Of a stretch of DNA of 64,000 nucleotides, positions 1 to 10,137 are shown one piece after another. The notes below the pieces were generated by a model that ran no database searches, was not told the origin of the DNA, and worked only from the letters and a program-made list of their open reading frames with translations. The DNA is taken from the NCBI GenBank assembly GCA_900323505.1, contig OOIN01000047.1:124001-188000 (forward strand), given 5' to 3'. The position numbers were made by a program, and so were the translations under genes. This stretch comes from Ustilago trichophora. Taxonomy: Eukaryota; Basidiomycota; Ustilaginomycetes; Ustilaginales; Ustilaginaceae. Within the stretch, counting starts at the first letter, position 1. Every line of letters starts with the position of its first letter.

Positions 1-379
1 TTTGTTTGCATCCTCACTCACTCACTCACTCGCTCGCACTGAGTCACCACGTCATATGGTTTGTTTGCATATTGTCCTTGTTCATTTTTTTTTTTCAAAT
101 CTTTGCATGCGTTTTCTGGGTTTCACTATCTGCATCTGTTTGCTTTGGCTGCCTTGTACTACAGAGTAAAACAAAAAAAAAAAGAAAACAAAAAAAAAAC
201 ATCTCCTCTTTGGTCTGCAAACCAAGTGTGACTTTGTATTTTTTTGCTGATGCGTTTGGTTTTGCATGTCAACTCGTTAAAATGCTTGCTATGCCCCCAA
301 ATAAACAAGTGGATTTGCGTGGATCTTGTCTGATTGCAAAAGGGTCGCAACATGAGATTTTGAGGTACAACTAAGAACG
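1..379. other. AT-rich intergenic sequence, no gene supported
   Basis: This stretch lies beyond the 3' end of RFC1. It holds homopolymer T and A tracts (about 88-96 and 173-199) and a CTCA-type tandem run near position 15-33. The only open frames are low-complexity and show no recognisable domain. It probably contains the RFC1 3' untranslated region and a neighbour's flank. Confidence 0.5.
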
Positions 380-3295
380 TTACTTTTTCCCACTGGACTT
401 TGCCTTTCCTTTCCCTTTGGAGACGGTAGTCTTTGGTTTCTTGACCAACTTATCTTTACTCAAATCGTCTGCATCATCATCCCTTTTCCCATCCTCATCC
501 TCATTATCTTCCTCCTTGATTTCCTCTTCCTCTACCACGTCTTCCAAATCCGGAACTTCACTTTTGCCAATCTTCATCTTTGCTGTCCCCGCCATTCCTG
601 CCAGATCGGTAGCCTTGTGAAACGCGATGGGATGGTTGGTGGCATTGTACTTGCGTGTAAATCCGGCTTTTACCGCACTAGGGATCTTTTTCAACATCAC
701 TTCGGCGTTGTTGGGTTCCAATCCTAGCTCCAAGATGGCCTCCCTGTCTTCAATGCCGAGATAGTATTCGTCCATCAGAGATATGACTTGTTCGACACCC
801 TCGGTGCCATTTTCCACCATGGGCTGCAGAAGCATTGACCACATCGAAGGCAAATAGTGCTGTCTCAAATCGTGGCGAGATCCCGAACAAATCAGGCGCA
901 TCTTGGCTTGCAAGTCTACCACGGCGCGTGTCAAGCGTTGCTGCTTGGAATTCTGACCCAACCAAGCGGGGAAGCTGGGGAATCCTCCTTCGGTTCCACC
1001 GTAGATGTAGGAGCACGGTCGTACCGTAGATGCGATGGCATGGAGAGGCATCAGTGACCAATGTTGTTCCCCACCGTGAATCATTCTGTCCACCAGATCG
1101 CCATCACTGATACTCTCCGAGGCCCTGCGGAGCAGTTCCAGTTGCTTGATCTGCTGGCTTGGACCCGGCGTCTCCCTCGAGACCAACACGGGTCGCGCCT
1201 TGACATAGTTTTCGGCCACCATGAGCGGCACAAACGAGTGGTCTTGAAAGTACAGATCTGCCTTGTCGTTGAGCGTCTTTTTCGAGGTGGCGTTAAACAT
1301 GCCCGGAGCCGTAAGCTCGCTGTACAGCGAAAAGGGTGTGTGGAGACCTGGCTTGGTGTTTTCGGCACCCAAAGATTTGGACTCGTCAAAGTTCATCGTA
1401 TCCTTGGACAACTTCCATGTGCTTAGCATGTTGATGACCGATCGAATGTCGCTCTGCGCCGCTTCGATGAGCTGCGCCATGACTTCGCCGGGAATTTTGA
1501 GTTTTTCTTTGAATGCGATCGAGAGCATCCTCGATTTGACCTGGTTGGCATCCGGCTTTCGGAAACTCAGATTGTATGTCGTGTGTTCGAAAGGCCGCAT
1601 CTTTTGATTGCGTCGGTCGTTACAGATGCAAATGATGGGCACCTTTGTTTTCTTGATCAGAGCATTGATCGCACCGATACCACCCCGATCTCCGCCAGAC
1701 ATGCCGTCGACTTCGTCCATGATCAAGACGGTGCGGTCGTGAATGCGCGGAGCATCGTTACTCGACGAGGCTTTGGTGATGTTGCTGTACCAGCTGTCGA
1801 GCGACTTGTTGTTGATCGTGTCCTGGAGCATGGACTCGACAATCTTCTTACCTCGGGTGTCACTGGCGTTGAACTCGATAGGCTGATAGCCTTCCATCTT
1901 GGCGACGAGGTGAGCTGACGTCGTCTTGCCAATACCTGGTGGGCCCGAGATAAGGACAGCACGGTACACGTTCATGCCGGTGGGGCCGGGCTTTTTAAAG
2001 TTGCTCCTGTACGAGCTGGGCCACGCTTTGAGCCAGCCAGCCAGTTTCTCGACAGCAGCCTTGTTACCGACAAGATCCTTCATCTGCGTAGGGGCATACT
2101 TGGTGGTCCAAAGCTGGTTGGCAAAGTCGGTGGGGTTGATGTTGGCGTCCTTGGGAGGACCCATGCTTCTGGCGACTTCCTTGATCTTCTCCTCTTCGGC
2201 CTTGATCTTTTGTTTTGCCTTTTCGTCGAGCTGACCAGCGCCTCGAGTGCGGATCATATCCAGAAAGCCATCTTCGTCGAGCGTTGCGATCTTATTCTTT
2301 TTGATCGAGTCAAGCTTCTTGGGGCCAGCACCTTCTCCGAGCACGACAAATGAGGTCTTGGACGAAGGTGCACCGGTGATGCGTGCACCGTATCTCTTTG
2401 CAAGATCGGTGGCTTCATCACGACTGATGGAGGAGAGTTCTCCGGTGAATACCAGAGTGAGACCGGCAAGGCAGTTGGGCTGACCTTGAGGGATCTCCTT
2501 GGAGCCAGGGGCAGCGGGACCGGCAGCACGGCGAGCAGCCATCTCTCTCCATGAAGGTTTCTTGTCAGCTGCAGGAGCCGAAGCGGGGGGTTGCGGTTCA
2601 GAGACCTCCTTTTTGGCGGCTGGAGGTGCTTTGGCAGGAGGTGCTCTTTTGGATCCGTTGGCGCTTGCCTTGGGAGGGGGTGCATCTTCAAAATCGTCAT
2701 CGTCGTCATCATCGCTATCGTCGATCTTGATGGGCTTTGCGTTTGCTGCAGCGCGACGAGGAGGTTGAGCCGTGGCGCCGGCCTTGGCTCTGGACGCTGT
2801 GGTGGCAGGTCTCTTGGGAGCAGGTTCAAACTCATCGTCGTCATCATCATGATGATGATGATGCTTGTTGCCCTTTCCAACCACAAATTCATCATCGGAA
2901 GAGTCGTCGTTGGCTTTACGTTTGGCTGCCGACTTTGTTGGACTGCTCTTTGCTGGCGTGCTGTGACTTGACTTGGGCTTTGATCTGGGAGCAGGCTTAT
3001 TGTTGTCGTCATCCGAATCGTCAATGACCATTGGGTCCGCTTTGGTGGCTGTGGCAGAGGGACGAGTGGAGGATGCATCAGCTTTGGAGGCAAAGTACTT
3101 GGACGAGGTACTGCTGGCAGACTTGTTGTTGGCGGATGGAGAAGCTGCTGCTGATGCTGTGGCTGCTGTGGAACGAGTGGTGGAACGTGCTTCCTGAGAT
3201 GATGCGGGGCTTGAACCAGTGCCCTTGCCACCGAAAAAGGTGGAGAGGGAAGCCTGGCCTTTTGGCAAGGGCTTTGAGGGCGTTTTGGGCGGCAT
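380..3295 (-). CDS. RFC1: Replication factor C large subunit Rfc1
   Basis: This is the large subunit of the clamp loader, which opens and loads PCNA at primer-template junctions in the nucleus. The predicted protein has 971 residues. A PCNA-interacting box (QASLSTFF) lies near residue 24. A long disordered acidic/basic region follows, with a His5-Asp5 tract. A BRCT domain occupies about residues 270-350. The AAA+ ATPase has Walker A GPPGIGKTT near 450 and Walker B LIMDEVDG near 524, followed by the RFC1 C-terminal domain. The tail is acidic, then Lys-rich (KKPKTT...SSGKK), probably a nuclear localisation signal. The ATG at 3295 (MPPKTPSK) is chosen because the frame upstream has no ATG and encodes low-complexity Cys/Val from an AC microsatellite. 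The family assignment is secure. Confidence 0.96.
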   Translation of the reverse strand: MPPKTPSKPLPKGQASLSTFFGGKGTGSSPASSQEARSTTRSTAATASAAASPSANNKSASSTSSKYFASKADASSTRPSATATKADPMVIDDSDDDNNKPAPRSKPKSSHSTPAKSSPTKSAAKRKANDDSSDDEFVVGKGNKHHHHHDDDDDEFEPAPKRPATTASRAKAGATAQPPRRAAANAKPIKIDDSDDDDDDDFEDAPPPKASANGSKRAPPAKAPPAAKKEVSEPQPPASAPAADKKPSWREMAARRAAGPAAPGSKEIPQGQPNCLAGLTLVFTGELSSISRDEATDLAKRYGARITGAPSSKTSFVVLGEGAGPKKLDSIKKNKIATLDEDGFLDMIRTRGAGQLDEKAKQKIKAEEEKIKEVARSMGPPKDANINPTDFANQLWTTKYAPTQMKDLVGNKAAVEKLAGWLKAWPSSYRSNFKKPGPTGMNVYRAVLISGPPGIGKTTSAHLVAKMEGYQPIEFNASDTRGKKIVESMLQDTINNKSLDSWYSNITKASSSNDAPRIHDRTVLIMDEVDGMSGGDRGGIGAINALIKKTKVPIICICNDRRNQKMRPFEHTTYNLSFRKPDANQVKSRMLSIAFKEKLKIPGEVMAQLIEAAQSDIRSVINMLSTWKLSKDTMNFDESKSLGAENTKPGLHTPFSLYSELTAPGMFNATSKKTLNDKADLYFQDHSFVPLMVAENYVKARPVLVSRETPGPSQQIKQLELLRRASESISDGDLVDRMIHGGEQHWSLMPLHAIASTVRPCSYIYGGTEGGFPSFPAWLGQNSKQQRLTRAVVDLQAKMRLICSGSRHDLRQHYLPSMWSMLLQPMVENGTEGVEQVISLMDEYYLGIEDREAILELGLEPNNAEVMLKKIPSAVKAGFTRKYNATNHPIAFHKATDLAGMAGTAKMKIGKSEVPDLEDVVEEEEIKEEDNEDEDGKRDDDADDLSKDKLVKKPKTTVSKGKGKAKSSGKK

Positions 3296-3878
3296 GTTGT
3301 AAGTGTATGGCCGTGTGTCCCTGCAAGTCGACAGAGCTGCCTCCTTTGTCCAAGATTGAGGGGGCCGATTGGGAGATGGAGTAAAAGAGAAAGGGACCGG
3401 TGGTATGATATGGCTAGGAATGATGAGTAACAGAGGTGTGCGAGCATTCTGTTTTGACACACACACACACACACACACACCCACACTTGGCCATGACACG
3501 AGCTCTCACGATTCTGGTCTATTCTGTGCTGTGGTTGTGCTGAATTGGTGCGACTGAGCGTACAGAGAGGTGTTCTTTTGCTGAAAAAGTGGAGAAAACT
3601 GTGCAATTCAGTCAGTGTTTTACGCGTCAACCATCCAAACAGCGCGTATGCACAGCTCACCTTTTTTTCTTCAACCATCCAATGTGGCTAACTCCAATCT
3701 GACACAATCTTCCATAGGACGAATAAAAGAACAAGGCCCGTTCGCCATGAGAGTTGCACCATATGTTCGGTGCGTCAGAAGAGGACCCTGAACTACTACT
3801 ACTACTACTGTAGCTACCTTTCTTCCACCCCATCTTCGATACCCTTTGGTCTTTTTCGGTAGCATCACCCGTCAAACA
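3296..3878. promoter_or_regulatory. Divergent promoter region RFC1 / RGP1
   Basis: This 583-bp spacer separates two divergently transcribed genes and must hold both promoters and 5' leaders. It contains an AC dinucleotide microsatellite (3457-3480) and a CTA trinucleotide run (about 3791-3810). No canonical TATA box is obvious. Confidence 0.55.
3457..3480. repeat. (AC)12 microsatellite
   Basis: This uninterrupted AC dinucleotide run lies in the RFC1 5' flank. It is likely length-polymorphic between strains. Confidence 0.95.
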
Positions 3879-6536
3879 ATGTCCCAAGGCCCGGGACGGC
3901 ACCACTCGTCGCTCAAGGTGACGATTCGACCTCTGCAGTCCTCCTTCTTTGCCGGCGAGGACTTTATCTGCCAGATCAAGTTTACCAATACCAATGCACG
4001 CGTGGCTCATACCCAACCGCTTCTCCAAGCAGAATTCCCTTCTAGCTCCTCGTCGTCGTCGGGACAAGCTCCCTCCAGTAATGCTGATCCGAGTCGCCGT
4101 CCTTCGCTCGAAGACAGATCACATAGGCGTGTCGTGTCGTCGATACCCACACACTCCAAATCGCGCAGTGTCGACGTGAGAGCATTGGGACGAGATCATG
4201 ATCCATCTTCAGCTCCCGCCGGCTTGGTTGGCTCCGCTCGCACCACTAAGCTTCTTCGGCATCTGAATGGTCAGGTGCTGCCAGATCGTCGCAACTTGAT
4301 CGGCAAGAGCATGCCCCCAACCTCTGCGACCCCCTTTATCCACCCTTGGTCGGTCTCGTCCAGTCTCACTTCCTCCCAGTCCTCTCATCGGTCTACTCAG
4401 TCTTCTTCTGTCTCTTCTTCGCGAACCAGATCCGATCTAGGACTCGGCCATCCCACGCTTTCTTCCAACCCCGCCAAAACATCGGCATCATCATCCCAAC
4501 AATCTCATGACAACCGCTTTTCTCCCAATCCTCCTTCCAGGATCTCCTCGTTGCCAGGCTTGTCCACCAAGAGGACTCCATCGGCTCCCATCTCTCCCAA
4601 CCACTCTCATTCGCGCAAAAAATCGGTTGCACAACTTCAGGCCCAAGACCTCACTGAAGCTTTTGAGCTCGACTCGCCATCGGCCGCTTCCTCCCCCACC
4701 GCTACAACGCCGACCTCCTGGATGCCATCTCATAACGAGCTCAACACTTCATCCAGCTTCTACGCTATGGGTCGCAACGATACAATGGAGAGCGTCTTTA
4801 GAGAATCTGTCACCGATTGGTCTCAATCCAAAAGGCGGCCTTCTATCTCAAGAAGCCCCGGCCACAGTCCCATCTATCCTCCACCGGACACGCTCGCGCC
4901 CGGTAGCGAAAAGATCCTGTGGTCCTTTGCTCAGATCGGAGGCACCATTGAAATTGATGAGAGTCTCATCAAACCTGGCGATTTTGAGAATCTCAAGAGA
5001 AGGCTAGCCTATGGTGATTTGACTGGTGCCAACGCCTCTCCTCACTCTGTACCTGGCACACCTAGGACGCTGGGCGGTGGCGATCTCGGACAGACATCCG
5101 ATGACAAACCAGGCCCTTCCAGTTGGAGTAGCTATCTTCGCGGTCCCTTTGGTGGGCGCGCACAACAGCATCGTCGCACTGGCTCGACAATGCAAGATGC
5201 CCAAGATCGTACGTTGCAGAGTCGAAGTGTGCCCACATTCGCTACTCCACCCAGCATCGTTGCAGTAGACCTCGTGCTTGCGCCAGGCGAAAGCAAGACA
5301 TACCAGTTCAAGCTTCGTCTCCCTGTTGACCTGCCGCCTTCATATCACGGCAAAGCGATTCGCCTCAAGTACGTTCTCACTTTGGGCACTAACCGTTCAT
5401 CGGATGTCTATGCTGCCTCAACTAGAGCACAGACCAGTCGACTCATTCAGATCCCCATCCGTATTTACAATCATGTAGGTGCCTCTGGATTCCGGCCCTT
5501 TTTCGACCTGATGAATCCGGTGATTCTCACCAAGGAGGAGGCGAGTGTTACAATTGTTGGAGAAGAAGGTGATGATAAAGCTGCTACCGATGCGGGCATG
5601 TCGGCTCCAAGCAGCTCTTCTCGCGACCAACGTCGTCTTAGGGCTAAGGTTTCGTCCAAACGAACCCCACAGATCCAGCGCAAAGACTTGCAGGATTATA
5701 CCAAGCAGCTTCTCATCAGCAAAGCTTCTGGCGACGAGTCGAAATCTCCCGTGCTTCCTGAATTTGGCATTTCGACGGCTCCCAGTCAGAGCAGTAGCAC
5801 TTGCAAAGCCGCCGTCGAGGCACTTGCTCGTTCCTCGTCCAAGGTCTCTTACGACATTTCCAAGGATGGCAAAGTAGCAGCTGTCCTTACGCTCGTCCGG
5901 TCGCGCTATCGTCTAGGAGAGACCATCACGGGAGTGATCAACATCAACAATGTCCAATCGCTGGCACGTATCGCTCGCATGAGTGCAACTTTGGAGACGT
6001 TTGAAGAGGTTCAACCGTCGATTGCCACTTTGCCTCCGGGTCGATTGCAGCGAGCCACGCGCATTGTGCATGCCGAACATCATGAAAGTGTCCTTGACAA
6101 GGGTCGAGCTGGATTTTCGCTCTGCATTCCTTCTGGAGCTTCGCCCGAATTTGTCACGAGTGGAGTTAAACTCAATTGGCTCGTTAGACTCTCATTTCTC
6201 ACCATTTCCGCCACCAGACTAACCACCAAACATGCTGTCGCCTCGTCCATCGGCACTGCTAGTGGCGATGACGAAAAACCTAAACCTCAATTGCCACCAC
6301 CTCACCTCCTTCCATCGCCCTCGGATGGATTTTCACGCTACCACATCGCTCTTAGAGCCACAGATAGCCTAGCAGGTCCTATTGCATCCACTACCCATCC
6401 TACAGCTTGGAAAACTTTGTCCCAGATGGGTTGTGCAAGAGAAACAAAATTGGAAACAGTCGAATGTGCTGTTCCTATAAGTATTTTGGCTAACAGTACA
6501 TGTTTTAAAGTTGGAGATGCCGAATTTTATGCCTAG
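3879..6536 (+). CDS. RGP1: Rgp1-type subunit of the Ric1-Rgp1 exchange factor
   Basis: Rgp1 partners Ric1 as guanine-nucleotide exchange factor for the Golgi Rab Ypt6/Rab6, acting in endosome-to-Golgi retrieval. The 885-residue protein opens with the arrestin-like Rgp1 signature (SSLKVTIRPLQSSFFAGEDF), and a second conserved block (ILWSFAQIGGTIEIDESLI) lies near residue 345. Further beta-rich blocks follow: a segment around VAVDLVLAPGESKTYQFKLR and the C-terminal third with RYRLGETITGVININ. Between them are long Ser/Pro-rich disordered insertions, which make it longer than the yeast protein. The start is the ATG at 3879, with A at minus 3; the frame extends upstream only through non-ATG codons. 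There is no membrane segment. Family recognition is by motif memory, with good but not absolute confidence. Confidence 0.82.
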   Translation: MSQGPGRHHSSLKVTIRPLQSSFFAGEDFICQIKFTNTNARVAHTQPLLQAEFPSSSSSSSGQAPSSNADPSRRPSLEDRSHRRVVSSIPTHSKSRSVDVRALGRDHDPSSAPAGLVGSARTTKLLRHLNGQVLPDRRNLIGKSMPPTSATPFIHPWSVSSSLTSSQSSHRSTQSSSVSSSRTRSDLGLGHPTLSSNPAKTSASSSQQSHDNRFSPNPPSRISSLPGLSTKRTPSAPISPNHSHSRKKSVAQLQAQDLTEAFELDSPSAASSPTATTPTSWMPSHNELNTSSSFYAMGRNDTMESVFRESVTDWSQSKRRPSISRSPGHSPIYPPPDTLAPGSEKILWSFAQIGGTIEIDESLIKPGDFENLKRRLAYGDLTGANASPHSVPGTPRTLGGGDLGQTSDDKPGPSSWSSYLRGPFGGRAQQHRRTGSTMQDAQDRTLQSRSVPTFATPPSIVAVDLVLAPGESKTYQFKLRLPVDLPPSYHGKAIRLKYVLTLGTNRSSDVYAASTRAQTSRLIQIPIRIYNHVGASGFRPFFDLMNPVILTKEEASVTIVGEEGDDKAATDAGMSAPSSSSRDQRRLRAKVSSKRTPQIQRKDLQDYTKQLLISKASGDESKSPVLPEFGISTAPSQSSSTCKAAVEALARSSSKVSYDISKDGKVAAVLTLVRSRYRLGETITGVININNVQSLARIARMSATLETFEEVQPSIATLPPGRLQRATRIVHAEHHESVLDKGRAGFSLCIPSGASPEFVTSGVKLNWLVRLSFLTISATRLTTKHAVASSIGTASGDDEKPKPQLPPPHLLPSPSDGFSRYHIALRATDSLAGPIASTTHPTAWKTLSQMGCARETKLETVECAVPISILANSTCFKVGDAEFYA

Positions 6537-6983
6537 TTTGTTCCCTCATGGTGATTTATGTTTTGGTAATGGCAGAAGGTTCGCAATTTTAGAAGGGGTG
6601 GTTACATGCTGTTTGGTGTGGATGTGGGAAGGTTTGATGGGATGAATCTGAAACTTTGTCGGTTGAGGGTATCTTTGTCATACACATATTTGAACAATGG
6701 ATGCATTCTTCGCTAAGTTAATTAAAACAAAAGAGTGTGGTAAGCAGAACAAGTAGGTATCCAAACGACAATAGTAGTGATGGTATAAGACTAGCTTTTT
6801 TTTTGTCCAGATAGCACGGTATGGCAAATGCAGAGCATACACATATCGAGTGTAGAAGAGAGAGAGAAATTCAACGACAATCCAAAGGAAACAAAGCAAA
6901 GTAACGAAGAAAAGTTCAAGAAGAATCCCCCCTAAAAGAAAAAAAAAAAAAAAGAAAAAAGAAAAAAGGAAAAAAAGAGCGCT
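6537..6983. other. Convergent intergenic region with A-tract
   Basis: These are the 3' flanks of two converging genes, RGP1 and the lipase. The region holds an A/G-rich tract with long A runs at about 6936-6976 immediately downstream of the lipase stop. No gene is supported. Confidence 0.6.
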
Positions 6984-8642
6984 TTAATAGCGACCTCCAC
7001 GTTCCTGCATCTCTGGAGCCATATCTTCTGGATCAATGGTTTGTAAGATAGTATCCTTAATACCTGGGAAGACGGTTCTAAAAGCGTCTACTCCAAAGAT
7101 CATATCGAGATGTTCGTAGTTTTGCAGTTCGACTGCGTGGATCATCTCTACGTTTGTTTCATAACGTTGGATGCGTTGAACCAGAGGTTTTCCGAGGACT
7201 AGATAGTCAATGTCACCGTAAAACAACGAGTGAGGAGGGAAAGTACGCGGGAACCACGGCTCTGTGATCCGTGGATCAAAAATGCATCCACGATGCGAGA
7301 AACCCGACATGTACCAGTAGAGAAGTTCGGACGAAGTAGGTACGGGAACGGTTCGGAAGAGCTTGGGTTTCTGACGAGAGACCCAATTGTGATCGTGGAA
7401 TCCAAAGAGGAAGGCAAAGATGACATAGGCAATGTGACCGAACCAGAAAGTAGGCAGGAATTCTTGGGCAATCCCAATGGCGGGCATAAACTCTCGAACG
7501 CCAAAGACGAGACCCCACCACTTTCTCGAACGGAACTGACGAAGGAGCGAGAAGGGGAATTTACGCAAAACAGATCCTGCATAGACGGAAGGACCGAGGG
7601 CGACAAAGCAGCTGAGCTTGTTGCCAATTTCGGGGCAGATACCGGGGCTAAGGGCGAGGTACATGGATCCGGAACCTTGGGAATGACCTACGTATGCCAG
7701 CTGAGGACGGCCGGTAGCAGCGGTGATGTAGTCGACAACGTCGCGAAGGTCAAAGGCGAGCTCCTTGAGACCCCAAGCCCAGAAGCGAGGATCGGAGCGG
7801 GTGTACTCGGTATGACCGGCCTTAAAGTTGGAGCGAATGTTGGTGATCCACACATCAAAACCTTGATCGACGAGCCAAAAGGCCATGGAACGTTCTTCGT
7901 TGACGATAAAGTGGGACGAGTTGCAGAGAATACCGTGCTGCAGTACAACAGGATGACCTACACCGCCACCACGACGAGGGTCGGAAATCCTGTGAGCCTT
8001 GAGGATCCAACCACCTTCGGTGACGATCTCGTGCTCATCGCACTGGTAACCCCAGAATTCGGCATAGTAGGCAGGTCTGCCAGAACCACGTTCACCGGTG
8101 ATCCTGCGCTCGTACTCGCGATCGGTCTTTGCCTTGGGTGGAGATTTCTTGAAAGGGTTGAAGTAGGAAAAGTAGGCGGCGAAGAGAACGGTGCCAAGAG
8201 CAGCGGTGCTGACGAGGAACGAGATGGCTTGACGAAAGTTGAGTCGCAGACGTTGGAAAGTGCCGTAGTTGCCATAGTCGGCGACGACGTGGTCGAAGAA
8301 GGGCATCTCGAGGGGGGCCTCTGCCTGGTAGTTGGGGAAAGTTGGGTCGAAAAAGGGTCTTTCGTCACGGCGAGGATAGTCGCCACGCTGCTGACCGGGG
8401 TCCCTCATGATCTCGACACGAACAGGACGAGAAGGTTGCTGCTCACGGCCATCGAATTCGTCAGAGGCATCCTCAAAGGGACCTTGCTCAGCCTCGGAAC
8501 GACGTGCTGGACGAGAGTCTGCGTGCGTGTTGCTGTCGACGTCGCGCTCTGTAAAAGGGTTGTTGTTGACATGGTCGGTGGTGTCGGAAGCAGGGCCGGA
8601 CTCGCGACGACGCCTGCTGTAGTCGATGAAGCCGGACGCCAT
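6984..8642 (-). CDS. Membrane-anchored acid-lipase-family esterase (steryl ester hydrolase type)
   Basis: This alpha/beta-hydrolase of the AB-hydrolase-associated lipase family includes yeast Tgl1/Yeh1/Yeh2, which hydrolyse steryl esters at lipid droplets or the plasma membrane. The protein has 552 residues. The N-terminal 130 residues are polar and probably cytosolic. One hydrophobic segment lies at about 142-165 (SFLVSTAALGTVLFAAYF). The catalytic half follows: oxyanion region VVLQHGILCNSSHF, the partially conserved NIRSN block, nucleophile elbow GHSQG with Ser321, a candidate acid in YGDIDYLV near 476-478, and catalytic His511 in NYEHLD. All triad residues are present, so it should be active. 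The ATG at 8642 is clear. Substrate preference (sterol ester versus triglyceride) cannot be read from the sequence. Confidence 0.9.
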   Translation of the reverse strand: MASGFIDYSRRRRESGPASDTTDHVNNNPFTERDVDSNTHADSRPARRSEAEQGPFEDASDEFDGREQQPSRPVRVEIMRDPGQQRGDYPRRDERPFFDPTFPNYQAEAPLEMPFFDHVVADYGNYGTFQRLRLNFRQAISFLVSTAALGTVLFAAYFSYFNPFKKSPPKAKTDREYERRITGERGSGRPAYYAEFWGYQCDEHEIVTEGGWILKAHRISDPRRGGGVGHPVVLQHGILCNSSHFIVNEERSMAFWLVDQGFDVWITNIRSNFKAGHTEYTRSDPRFWAWGLKELAFDLRDVVDYITAATGRPQLAYVGHSQGSGSMYLALSPGICPEIGNKLSCFVALGPSVYAGSVLRKFPFSLLRQFRSRKWWGLVFGVREFMPAIGIAQEFLPTFWFGHIAYVIFAFLFGFHDHNWVSRQKPKLFRTVPVPTSSELLYWYMSGFSHRGCIFDPRITEPWFPRTFPPHSLFYGDIDYLVLGKPLVQRIQRYETNVEMIHAVELQNYEHLDMIFGVDAFRTVFPGIKDTILQTIDPEDMAPEMQERGGRY

Positions 8643-10137
8643 GTTGGAAGTTGCTTGTTTCGTGATAGTATATGTCTAGCGTATCCAAGTTGTCGAGTTG
8701 TGTACACTAGAGCGTTGTGTTGGCGCGCCAATCAAGGTCAAAGAGTGTGTAGGGGAGATACCACGAAAAGGAACGAGCGGCCACCTTGCTATGTTCTAAA
8801 GCAGGTCCCAAGCTCGTACAAAGGTGGTTGGGGATGAGGATGAGGAAGAGAAGGAGATGGAGAGGAGAAGGGTGGTGGATGGTGGATGGTGGATGGGGGG
8901 AAGTACAAGCAAAGAAGGCAAAGTGCAAGTCGCTGGATTGGAGGCAGAGAGAGAGAGAGAGAGAGAAAGGAAAGGAGAAAAGAGTCGCGCAGTGCAGTGC
9001 AGTACAGTGTAGCAGAAGAGGATGCGGGGAAAATCTGCCGAATCCATCCAAAAAGGCATTTCGACAAGAGTGTCAGAGTGCCTGCCTGCGGTTTGTTTTT
9101 ACTATTTGCTTTTTTTTTTTGTTTATTTATTGAATTCTTATTTGTGCCTGATGGGCAACAGGCAGAGCCGCAGATGCAGCACTAGCGCGCTTGAGCATGA
9201 AGCTTTGCTCTTGATTTTCTGTCAACCGAACCCACGATCAAGCGAGCGCATTCAGGCGAAAATCCTACCACCACACCTCTTGTTTCTTTAGAATTGAGTG
9301 TTGGCACGGCCCTCATCTTTGATGTATCAAAGTTGAAAAAAAAAAGTTGGCTTGGACCTTGAGACGGTATGAAGTCGTCTGAGACGAGTGAGAGGCTCTC
9401 ACTTGATCCTGTTCGCTTTTTCACGGATGGGCGGCGTCTGAAAAGAAAACAAATAGCCAAAACGAAACAAAAAGTTCCCGCCTGTCGAGCATACTGTACA
9501 GTACAGTACAGTACTGTACGCATGACGGGCGAAATGGTTGGCAAAGCGGGGCTAAATAACTCCAAACCAAAGAGCTTTTGCATGTTGGCTGAACAAAATG
9601 CGGATTTGATTTTGATTTTTGAAATCACAAGACAAGAGAGAGTCGGAGTTGAAATGTTGGACATTTTGGGATTGGCGGCGGCGCTAGTTAAGCGAGCCTG
9701 ACGAGTTTCACCGCACCGCACAGCAGAGCAGAGCAGCTCATCTCTCTCAAAGTTGATACGACAAGCAGCCATTCGATACTACTATCATGGTGTTAGACTA
9801 GACTCATTTCAACACACTTGTTCAAAAATGAACCTAGACTCCTCGTCGACAGCCACGTCTCTTTGACCTAGCCAGGACAGGCTACAGTAAAGTACTGTCT
9901 GTGTACAGTACAGTACGTCTATCTCTCTTTGCTCCATCTTTCAATTAACACGTCAGAAGGATCAGATCGGTGTAATGTCACAAACAATTTGAACCACTAC
10001 GACAACACGTTGGACCCGCACCTTGGAACAGACAACCATCAAGCCGACAGGCATTCGCGCAAAGCCTAGTTGCTCTCGTCTTGCACCCTCTCGCCTCCTC
10101 GACGCCTTGCGCTTGGCACAAGATTGGCGCCCGAGTC
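8643..10137. other. Gene-free 1.5-kb spacer with GA run and TACAGTAC repeats
   Basis: This is the upstream region of the lipase and the downstream flank of the bromodomain gene. It holds purine-rich blocks (8825-8970) including a GA microsatellite at 8946-8966. Clusters of a short TACAGTAC/TACTGTAC motif lie at about 8993-9010, 9492-9519 and 9892-9917. No open frame here shows a recognisable domain. Confidence 0.55.
9492..9519. repeat. Tandem TACTGTAC/TACAGTAC motif cluster
   Basis: This 28-bp run is built only from overlapping TACTGTAC and ACAGTAC units, which are near-palindromic. Related clusters occur at 9892-9917, 12863-12916, 13170-13206 and 13501-13530. Confidence 0.8.

Noticed and set aside
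6..374. 122-codon plus-strand frame at the window start
   Set aside because: The translation is driven by homopolymer T and A tracts, with no conserved features.
2254..3678. 474-codon minus-strand frame overlapping RFC1
   Set aside because: It is a shifted-frame shadow of the low-complexity N-terminal region of RFC1, rich in Pro/Gln/Leu from GC-biased codons.
7230..8837. Open frame of 535 codons on the plus strand
   Set aside because: It is entirely antisense to the lipase gene, whose catalytic motifs are unambiguous. The translation has no domain and opens through the shadow of the real codons.
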